Assembly: GCF_002159915.1 (NCBI RefSeq)
Contig: NZ_NFJP01000004.1
Span: 1-64,000 of the forward strand
Source of the DNA: Gordonibacter sp. An230
Lineage (GTDB): Bacteria; Actinomycetota; Coriobacteriia; Coriobacteriales; Eggerthellaceae
Reading direction: 5' to 3'
DNA length: 64,000 nucleotides
Below, piece by piece: positions 15,538 to 22,007 of the stretch. Position numbers and translations under genes: made by a program. The notes beneath the pieces are model-generated. The model saw only the letters and a list, made by a program, of their open reading frames with translations, made no database searches and was not told the origin of the DNA. Each line of letters starts with the position of its first letter. The stretch's first letter is position 1.

Positions 15538-16512
15538 ATGGAGGCGATCCTCGCAGTGCTTCTCGCCCTCGCGCTCTCGGCGGCGGCGCTCCTCGCCGCG
15601 CGCCTCGCGCTGCTCAAGTGCTCGATCCGGCAGACGAGCGCCGAGCTTGCCGAGATCGCGGAGCGCATCGAGGACAACCGCATGGCGCGGTTGCCGCAGC
15701 CCTGCGCCGAGCTGGAGGGGCTTCTCGAGGCCGTCAACCGGGTGCTCGAGGCCGCGCAAGAGCGGCAAGTCGAGTGCGCGCGGCAAGAGGATCGGCTGAA
15801 GTCCCAGGTGGAAAGCTTGAGCCACGACCTGAGGACGCCGCTCACCGCCATGGTGGGCTACCTGGCGCTCATGGATGGGGACGCGCTTGACGACGATGCG
15901 CGCGCCTCTCTCGACACCGTCCGGCGCAAGACCGCCGCGCTGCAGCGCCTCGTCGCGCAGTTCTACGAGCTGTCGCAGGCGCGCGGGGGCGATGCGCGCC
16001 TCGAGATCGGGGAGATGGACGTCTGCCGCGCTGTGCGCGAAGCGCTCTCCGAGCGCCACCGGCTCCTCTCCGAGCGCGGGCTCGACGTGCGGGTCGACCT
16101 CCCCGCGCGCCCGGTCTTCGCACTGGCCGACCCCTCAGCGCTCGAGCGCGTGCTAGAGAACCTGCTGGGCAACGTCGGCGCCTACGCGAAAGGGTCGTTC
16201 GAGGCGGCCGTGTCCGTGCGCGGGGACGGCCGCGTGGTCGTGACGATGGCCAACGATGCCGACGAGCTTTCGGAGAGCGAGATGGAAAGGCTGTTCGAAC
16301 CGTTCTTCACGGCGGATGCCGCGCGCGGAGGCGAGAGCTCGGGGCTGGGATTGGCCATCGCGCGCTCGCTTTCCGAGCTCATGGGCGCCTCGCTCGATGC
16401 GACAGCCCAGCGCCGCGACGGCGCGTTCTGGCTGCGCTTCGACCTCGTGTTGGAACCCGGTCGCCCCTGCGCGATGCGGATGGGGGCGAGCGCGGCGTCG
16501 TGCGAAAACTGA
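15538..16512 (+). CDS. Sensor histidine kinase
   Basis: A 324-residue kinase with a single N-terminal hydrophobic segment (AILAVLLALALSAAALLAAR), a coiled linker, the H box SLSHDLRTPLTAMVG, and a HATPase domain with VLENLLGNVGAYAKG and SSGLGLAIARSLSEL. The D box is altered to ANDADELSE, so the usual DxGxG glycines are missing; Asp-Glu residues remain, and activity should be tested. AAGGAAGGAGG lies before ATG 15538. With only one membrane segment it probably senses through its transporter partner (13821-15514), as in BceS-like systems, and signals to the regulator at 12832. Confidence 0.88.
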   Translation: MEAILAVLLALALSAAALLAARLALLKCSIRQTSAELAEIAERIEDNRMARLPQPCAELEGLLEAVNRVLEAAQERQVECARQEDRLKSQVESLSHDLRTPLTAMVGYLALMDGDALDDDARASLDTVRRKTAALQRLVAQFYELSQARGGDARLEIGEMDVCRAVREALSERHRLLSERGLDVRVDLPARPVFALADPSALERVLENLLGNVGAYAKGSFEAAVSVRGDGRVVVTMANDADELSESEMERLFEPFFTADAARGGESSGLGLAIARSLSELMGASLDATAQRRDGAFWLRFDLVLEPGRPCAMRMGASAASCEN

Positions 16513-16727
16513 CGAGGCCGACGAGCGACGCCGATCCTGCTTTGCGGCCTCGCCGTCCTGAATGACGGGAATCGACGTCCTCAGGATTCCGCGTTCGCCT
16601 TCTTCGAGCGTCGTCTCTCAAAGCGCCTGCCCTCATGCAGCCTGCACTCTGCCAAGCCTCTGAGAGCTCGCACGTATGCGGAGCTCTCTTCCCGCTTCGG
16701 CGCTTCGCTTCCATCTGCGATGAGCGC

Positions 16728-16771
16728 CTAGGTGCGACTGCGCTCGGCGCGCCGAGCGCAGTCGCACCTAG
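16728..16771. repeat. Perfect 44-bp loopless palindrome
   Basis: Two 22-base arms (CTAGGTGCGACTGCGCTCGG... mirrored) meet without spacer at 16749/16750 and match at every position. It lies between convergent genes, 24 bases past the end of the metal ATPase gene. There is no T-run on either side, so it is not an ordinary terminator, though it could act on both messages. Confidence 0.85.
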
Positions 16772-16794
16772 CTGGGAGGGTCGTCCGATTGCGG

Positions 16795-18717
16795 CTACTT
16801 CTTCACGTTCATCGCCCTCATGGCGTTCAAGATGGCGATCACGGCCACGCCCACGTCGGCGAACACAGCGAGCCACATGTTCGCGATGCCCACCGCCGCC
16901 AGGATCAGCACGAGGAACTTCACGCCGAGGGCGAACACGATGTTCTGCCACACGATGCCCATGGTTTTGCGGGCGATGCCGATCGCCCGCGCGATGTTGG
17001 ACGGCTTGTCGTCCATGAGCACCACGTCGGCCGCCTCGATGGCCGCGTCCGAGCCCATCGCGCCCATGGCGATGCCGATGTCGGCGCGGGTGAGCACTGG
17101 GGCGTCGTTGATGCCGTCGCCCACGAAGGCCAGCTTGCCCTTGCCGGTTCCGTGCGCATGCGTCTCCTCGAGCAGCTTCTCCACTTCCGCGACCTTGTCT
17201 TGGGGCAGAAGCTGCGTGCGGAACTCGTTGATGCCCAGCTCCTTCGCCACGGCTGCGGCCACGTCGGCGCGGTCGCCCGTCAGCATGACGGTCTTCTTCA
17301 CGCCGGCCGCGCGCAAGGCGGCGACGGCTTCGGCCGCGTCGGGCTTGATGACGTCGGCGATGACGATGTGGCCGATGTACTCGCCGTCCAGCGACACGTG
17401 CAGGATGGTGCCGGTCAGCTCGCAGTCGCGGCAGTCCACGCCGCACGCGCTCATGAGCTTGTCGTTGCCCACGTACACCACGTGCTCGTCGATGCGCGCC
17501 CGCACGCCGTGGCCGCTCTGCTCCTGCACGTCGTCGATGCGCTGCTGGTCGATGGGCCCCGAGTAGGCCGCGCGCACCGACAGCGCGATCGGATGGTTCG
17601 AGTACGCCTCGGCGTGCGCCGCGATGGACAGCAGCCGGTCGGGGTCGATGCCGGAGGCGGGGTGCACGGCCACCACGTTGAACGAGCCGTCGGTGAGCGT
17701 GCCGGTCTTGTCGAACACGACGGTCTCGGCTCGGCTCAGCGTCTCCAGGTAGTTGCTGCCCTTCACGAGGATGCCGAGGCGCGAGGCGCCGCCGATGCCG
17801 CCGAAGAACGACAGGGGCACGCTGATGACGAGCGCGCAGGGGCACGACACCACGAGGAAGATCAGCCCGCGCTGCACCCAGTCGGACCAGCCGCCGCCCA
17901 GCAGAAGCGGCGGCATGATGGCCAAGAGCGCCGCGATGCCGACGACCGCCGGGGTGTAGTAGCGCGCGAAGCGGGTGATGAAGTTCTCGGTCTTGGCCTT
18001 CTTCTCGGCCGCGTTCTCCACGAGCTCGAGGATGCGGCTCACGGTGGACTCGCGATAAGGCTTGGTCACGCGCACGGTGATGAGGCCGCTCATGTTGACG
18101 CAGCCCGAGATGATCTCGTCGCCCTCGCGCACCTCGCGCGGCACCGACTCGCCGGTGAGGGCCGCGGTGTCCAGCTGCGAGGAGCCGCGCACCACCACGC
18201 CGTCGAGCGGCACGCGCTCGCCGGCTTTGACGACGATCTCGTCGCCCACGGCCACCTCGTAGGGGTCGACCTGCACGAGCCGCCCGTCGCGCTCCACGTT
18301 GGCGAAATCGGGCGCGATGTCCATCATGTCGGCGATCGACTTGCGCGATTTGCCCACGGCGTAGCTTTGGAACAGCTCGCCCACCTGGTAGAACAGCATG
18401 ACGGCCGCGCCTTCGGCCATGTGCGGGTCGCTGTCGGGGAACAGCACCAGCGCGAACGCGCCGATGGTGGCCACGCTCATGAGGAAGTTCTCGTCGAACA
18501 CCTGGCCGTGGCCGATGTTCTTCGCCGCGCGCAAAAGCACGTCGTAGCCGGCGATGAGGTAGGGGACGAGGAAGAGCGCGAACTCCACCCAGAGCGCGGC
18601 TGTCTCGCTTCCGAGCCACGTGGCGAGCGGCATGAGCTCGGCGATCACGTAGACGACGGCGAACAGCGCGATGGCGAGGACGATGCGGTTCCTCGTTCGT
18701 TTCTGTTTCTTGTTCAT
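16795..18717 (-). CDS. P1B-2-type heavy-metal ATPase (Zn/Cd/Pb exporter)
   Basis: Inner-membrane metal-exporting ATPase, 640 residues, no N-terminal metal-binding domain. It has TGES (LDTAALTGESVPREV), the metal site SCPCALVISVP, DKTGTLTDG, GDGINDAPVL, and in the last helices a conserved Lys (ALGVKFLVLIL) and DVG (VFADVGVAV), the P1B-2 signature for divalent Zn/Cd. ATG 18780 would encode MFHVKH, but that is simply the parS site translated, so ATG 18717 (MNKKQKRTRNR) is preferred; its ribosome site is weak. Last gene of arsR-HMA-ATPase; the small HMA protein may take the place of the missing domain. Confidence 0.9.
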   Translation of the reverse strand: MNKKQKRTRNRIVLAIALFAVVYVIAELMPLATWLGSETAALWVEFALFLVPYLIAGYDVLLRAAKNIGHGQVFDENFLMSVATIGAFALVLFPDSDPHMAEGAAVMLFYQVGELFQSYAVGKSRKSIADMMDIAPDFANVERDGRLVQVDPYEVAVGDEIVVKAGERVPLDGVVVRGSSQLDTAALTGESVPREVREGDEIISGCVNMSGLITVRVTKPYRESTVSRILELVENAAEKKAKTENFITRFARYYTPAVVGIAALLAIMPPLLLGGGWSDWVQRGLIFLVVSCPCALVISVPLSFFGGIGGASRLGILVKGSNYLETLSRAETVVFDKTGTLTDGSFNVVAVHPASGIDPDRLLSIAAHAEAYSNHPIALSVRAAYSGPIDQQRIDDVQEQSGHGVRARIDEHVVYVGNDKLMSACGVDCRDCELTGTILHVSLDGEYIGHIVIADVIKPDAAEAVAALRAAGVKKTVMLTGDRADVAAAVAKELGINEFRTQLLPQDKVAEVEKLLEETHAHGTGKGKLAFVGDGINDAPVLTRADIGIAMGAMGSDAAIEAADVVLMDDKPSNIARAIGIARKTMGIVWQNIVFALGVKFLVLILAAVGIANMWLAVFADVGVAVIAILNAMRAMNVKK

Positions 18718-18763
18718 CGATTTCAACTTTCGGTTCGATCGAGGGCGCGGAACGCCGCCGGAG

Positions 18764-18779
18764 TGTTTCACGTGAAACA
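18764..18779. promoter_or_regulatory. parS site (ParB binding), copy 1
   Basis: TGTTTCACGTGAAACA, the perfect 16-base palindrome bound by chromosomal ParB/Spo0J. It lies in the short gap between the small HMA gene and the metal ATPase. Confidence 0.85.
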
Positions 18780-18841
18780 TCCGTTCGTGAAAAGTGCGGC
18801 GAGCGCGCTCGTGCGCAGGCGCCCCCTCGATGGTCGGTGGG

Positions 18842-19060
18842 TTAACGCAGGATGACGCAATCCGGCTCGATCTTCGAGCAGGCGCGCTGCGCTTCGTCGA
18901 GCACGGCGTCGAAACAGTCGTCGTCGGCCTCGATCACGAGCTTCTGCGTCATGAAGCTGACCGTGGCGCTTTTCACGCCGTCGATGCCCTTGATGGCGTT
19001 CTCCATCTTCGCGGCGCAATTCGCGCAATCGAGGTCCTGGAGTTTGAAAGCCTTGCGCAT
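18842..19060 (-). CDS. Small HMA-domain metal-binding protein
   Basis: A 72-residue protein of the ferredoxin-like HMA fold, with the metal-binding loop LDCANCAAKMENAI (CxxC) and GIDGVKSATVSFMTQKLVIE. Such proteins carry soft metal ions to an exporter. ATG 19060 is preceded by GAAAGGAAG. It sits between arsR and the metal ATPase, which lacks its own N-terminal HMA domain, so it may be a split-off domain or a chaperone. The acidic tail region ADDDCFDAVLDEAQRACSK has two more cysteines. Confidence 0.85.
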   Translation of the reverse strand: MRKAFKLQDLDCANCAAKMENAIKGIDGVKSATVSFMTQKLVIEADDDCFDAVLDEAQRACSKIEPDCVILR

Positions 19061-19120
19061 GGTTCTTCCTTTCACGTGCGCCGCTGCCGGCGCTCTCCTG
19101 TTTTCGTCTTCCGGGCGAGA

Positions 19121-19136
19121 TGTTTCACGTGAAACA
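19121..19136. promoter_or_regulatory. parS site (ParB binding), copy 2
   Basis: Second perfect TGTTTCACGTGAAACA, 357 bases from the first, in the gap between the arsR and HMA genes. Confidence 0.85.
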
Positions 19137-19159
19137 TCTGTACGTGTCGGTGGCGCTCG

Positions 19160-19567
19160 TCATTCGCAGATGTGGGTCATGCCCTGGGCCAGCATGGTGT
19201 ACACGTGGTCGTCCGACAGCGAGTAGATGACGTTCTTGCCGTCGCGCTGGAACTTGACGAGGCGGGCCTGCTTGAGCGTGCGCAGCTGGTGCGACACGGC
19301 GCTCTGCGTGGCGCCGATGATGTCGGCTATGTCGGCCACGCACCGCTCCGTGCCCATGAGGGCGTAGAGGATCTTGATGCGCGTCGTGTCGCCGAACACC
19401 TTGAACAGGTCGGCCAGGTCGTAGAGCAGTTCCTCGTCGGGCATGGATTCGATCTCGAAGCGCTCGACAATGCTGGCCGGGCAAGCGCACTCGTCTTCGC
19501 GCTCGAGTCCTCGGGCTGCGATGTCCGAGCTCGAACCCGATCGGACCATCTCGTCCTTCTCTTCCAT
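19160..19567 (-). CDS. ArsR/SmtB-family metal-responsive repressor
   Basis: A 135-residue winged-helix repressor. The ArsR core is LADLFKVFGDTTRIKILYAL, then ADIADIIGATQSAVSHQLRT with the recognition helix, and LVKFQRDGKNVIYSL. Two possible metal sites are visible: N-terminal ECACP with a cysteine in ERCVADI, and the C-terminal helix DDHVYTMLAQGMTHICE (DxH...HxxE), the alpha-5 zinc site. ATG 19567 follows GGAGGTGATT. The 8-2-8 operator just upstream implies autorepression relieved by zinc or cadmium, controlling the HMA protein and ATPase. Confidence 0.92.
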   Translation of the reverse strand: MEEKDEMVRSGSSSDIAARGLEREDECACPASIVERFEIESMPDEELLYDLADLFKVFGDTTRIKILYALMGTERCVADIADIIGATQSAVSHQLRTLKQARLVKFQRDGKNVIYSLSDDHVYTMLAQGMTHICE

Positions 19568-19582
19568 AATCACCTCCAAACA

Positions 19583-19606
19583 TATGAACAACTGTTCATA
19601 AGTATA
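19583..19606 (-). promoter_or_regulatory. ArsR/SmtB operator with -10 element
   Basis: TATGAACA-AC-TGTTCATA (19583-19600) is a perfect inverted repeat resembling known zinc-repressor operators (TGAACA-TGTTCA). On the minus strand the -10 TATACT (19601-19606) directly abuts it, so a bound repressor would cover the transcription start. Confidence 0.8.
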
Positions 19607-20715
19607 GGAGAGGACGACATGTTGTCAAGGGATCCGGGAGATTTCTATTGAAAACAGGGGAAGCCCAGAGAAGGGGAACCGCCGAGGGGTCGGACGAAAG
19701 AGGCACGATCCTTCTGAAGACCGCTTCGACTTGCCTTCCCGCAACGTTGCGGTGGCGTTGCGTTCCTCAAAGCGGGGAAGGACCTGGAGCCGAATGGCGC
19801 CCAAATCGCCGGAGCGAAGCGCTACGCTCGAAGCCAGCGACTGAGCGCCCGTGATCCGAAGGCCTTGGGCATCGCAACGGTTTCGGCCGCCTTCTGCAGC
19901 AGGACCATGAAGGCGATGCCGCAAGGCTTGTCGTCGCCTCCCCGGCGCAGCGCGTCGCGATGGCTGTCGAGCTCGTCAACGTCGGGCTTTCCGTGCTCCA
20001 CGTGATGCCGGAGATGCCAGCCGGAAGTTGATGCCGGCAGACCGATCTGCACCGTGCGCGTTTTTGCGCATAAGCGACGCGCTCGTGCGCCAGCCTCTGC
20101 GCGTCGCGTTATCTGTTTCCATGTCGACGGCTGTCGACGACATGAGGAAAAGACGTCCCTGTCCGACCGGGCGTCGGCCGGATGCGAGCGGCTGTCCTTT
20201 TGGCGGGTAGTCTGGTCGGCGTGCGGTTTGACCGCGCGGGCGCATCAAAGGACGCTGAAGCGTAGTGCCGGTCCGATGTCCGACCGGGCGACGCCTAGAG
20301 CGCAGGGCGAAACGCGCTCCTCGTCGAGAAATGGAAGGATGCAGGGTCCCATTCGCCTCATGCTGGGGTGCATGCGCGGGCTTCGCGGTCGCATCCCAAT
20401 GGGCTGGCAGGGTTCGAATCCGGCAAGGGCAACCCTTTGCGGCTCGCATGCTTCTAAGCGCGACGGGCGCACGCGAATCCGACGAAAAGCGGCAGCATGC
20501 GAGTTGTCGACGGAGCGTCTTCCGACGGTCATGCTACTTTCCGTCTGCCGAGAAGCGGTTTGGACAGCTAGGGAACCGCAAGATCAGGCCTGCGGCGCTG
20601 ACGTGCTCCCTGCCCTTGCTTTATCGTGCGCAGATGCTTCGGTCGAAACAACTGCGCACGACATCGAAACGCCTCGAAGCCATAGGCCGTTTCTCGTTCG
20701 CCTGAGGCTCGGTCC
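19607..20715. other. Intergenic region, no gene supported
   Basis: About 1.1 kb between the arsR promoter and the SRAP gene end. The open frames, including a long plus-strand one from 20054, lack ribosome sites and have rambling Arg/Ser/Ala-rich translations. A tRNA-like GGGTTCGAATCC at 20409 was checked and rejected. It may be decayed DNA. Confidence 0.45.
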
Positions 20716-21390
20716 TCAGCCCGTCGGCTCGGCTTCGAGGGCGGGCGAGTCAAGGTCGAGGAGCGTCGCGAAATCGCCGACGAGCCACAACGCGGCGCCG
20801 TCCGCGCTGAGTGCGAGCGGCATGCGGTCGTGCACCGGCGCGACGACCGTGGAAGGCTCGGTCGTCACGAGCGAAAAACGCCCCGCCTCGTGGATGCCCG
20901 CCAGAATAAGCGGCGTGCCGTCCGCGCGGGCAAAAGAGTAGAGGCGGCGCATGGGCTTTCCGGTGCGCGGGCTCGGCACCGTCTCGGTCGCATGGGACTC
21001 GAAGAAGCTCCAAGCCGGCACGAGGCAGCGACGGCGCTCGAGAGACACACGCCACATGTTCGAGGAGCTGCCGAGAGCCGTCTCTATGCGCGTGTTGAAC
21101 ACGACCCCTTTTTTCCAGGGGACTTGATATCCCCAGGTCATATCCGCGACGGCAAGCTGCGTTCCAAAGCCTGTCGGCACGATGAGCGTTACCACAGACG
21201 AAGGGAAAGCATCGTGTCGAGCCGACGGCCTGTACGAAGTCGGCTCAGACAGGCTCGCTTGGAAGTCGTCGAGAGCGTCAAGAGCGCCGAGCCCTTCGCA
21301 TGCGTCCCCGCGAGCTTCCAGCGCACGCGCGACTTCGGTCGCGACGCGCGCGACCTCGGCTCGGTCGACCGCGACGAAACGTCTGCACAC
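20716..21390 (-). CDS. SRAP (YedK/HMCES-like) abasic-site protein
   Basis: Forms a protein-DNA crosslink with abasic sites in single-stranded DNA. The 224-residue protein starts at GTG 21390, read as Met-Cys-Arg-Arg-Phe, so the catalytic Cys2 is exposed after Met removal; GGAAGGAT lies upstream. Other catalytic residues are present: Asn99 in FNTRIETA, Glu121 in SFFES, His177 in VHDRMP. The family's usual MCGRF is MCRRF here. The longer frame upstream of GTG must be ignored, since the cysteine has to be residue 2. Convergent with nothing nearby; divergent from csoR. Confidence 0.87.
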   Translation of the reverse strand: MCRRFVAVDRAEVARVATEVARALEARGDACEGLGALDALDDFQASLSEPTSYRPSARHDAFPSSVVTLIVPTGFGTQLAVADMTWGYQVPWKKGVVFNTRIETALGSSSNMWRVSLERRRCLVPAWSFFESHATETVPSPRTGKPMRRLYSFARADGTPLILAGIHEAGRFSLVTTEPSTVVAPVHDRMPLALSADGAALWLVGDFATLLDLDSPALEAEPTG

Positions 21391-21489
21391 AGCCAGATCC
21401 TTCCGACGATCCCTTTGCCTTTGGGCGCTGCATTGTACCATGAGCCCGATTCGCGCGCTGTCGATTTCCCTTTCGTTGATGAACGGTGC

Positions 21490-21517
21490 TTGACAATGCC
21501 CCGAGGGGGCATATACT
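21490..21517 (+). promoter_or_regulatory. Copper-operon promoter with CsoR operator 1 in its spacer
   Basis: TTGACA (21490-21495) and TATACT (21512-21517) are separated by 16 bases, and the palindrome ATGCCCC-GAG-GGGGCAT (21496-21512) fills that spacer exactly. GC-rich palindromes of this kind are typical CsoR sites. Confidence 0.85.
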
Positions 21518-21532
21518 GCCATTGACGGGAAC

Positions 21533-21551
21533 ATGCCCCGAGGGGGCATAT
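21533..21551 (+). promoter_or_regulatory. CsoR operator 2
   Basis: An identical 19-base copy, ATGCCCCGAGGGGGCATAT, 37 bases downstream of the first, between the promoter and csoR. A TTGACG at 21522-21527 lies ahead of it. Confidence 0.8.
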
Positions 21552-21573
21552 GGTATACAGGAGGACGATATCC

Positions 21574-21876
21574 ATGGAACAGCAAGGCTGCTGCCATCGC
21601 AAGGAGACGCCGCGCTCGGCTGCGCTGCAAGATGACCTGCAAAAGCGACTCAACCGAGTCATCGGCCAGCTGAACGGCGTGAAGGGCATGATCGAGGACA
21701 ACCGCTACTGCGGCGACGTCCTCGTGCAGCTCGCAGCCGCCGAAAGCGCCGTGCACCGCATCTCGGAGATCATGCTGCAAGACCACCTGGAAACCTGCGT
21801 AGTCGAGCAGATCCAGCGCGGCAACGTCGAGGTGGTCGACGAGGTCATGCAGCTCCTGCGGAAGTTCTCGCGCTGA
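21574..21876 (+). CDS. csoR: CsoR copper-sensing repressor
   Basis: An all-helical DUF156 repressor of 100 residues. The Cu(I) ligands fit exactly: Cys46, His71 and Cys75 have the same spacing as Cys36-His61-Cys65 of the Mycobacterium protein. LQKRLNRVIGQLNGVKGMIE is the family core. ATG 21574 follows CAGGAGGACGATATCC. Two identical GC-rich palindromes in front of it, one inside the promoter spacer, imply repression of itself and of the copper ATPase, released by Cu(I). The N-terminal GCCHRKE adds further possible metal ligands. Confidence 0.93.
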   Translation: MEQQGCCHRKETPRSAALQDDLQKRLNRVIGQLNGVKGMIEDNRYCGDVLVQLAAAESAVHRISEIMLQDHLETCVVEQIQRGNVEVVDEVMQLLRKFSR

Positions 21877-22007
21877 CTGCGCCCTGCGGTGCCGTAAGGC
21901 CCGCCCGCGTACAGCGCGGCCCAACAAGGCCCTCGCCCGCACGCGGGCGCGGGCAAAAGCTCCCATCGACGACGCCCGCCCAAGGCGGGGCGCGGAAAGG
22001 AACCCTT

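Noticed and set aside
18718-18780. N-terminal extension MFHVKH of the metal ATPase
   Set aside because: These codons are the parS palindrome read as protein; the ATG is inside the site and lacks a ribosome site, so the start was moved to 18717.
20390-20440. tRNA-like T-loop motif GGGTTCGAATCC
   Set aside because: The T stem does not pair beyond two base pairs, and no matching acceptor, D or anticodon stems are found around it.
20054-20941. Plus-strand frame of 295 codons
   Set aside because: No ribosome site, low-complexity translation, and its right part is antisense to the SRAP gene.
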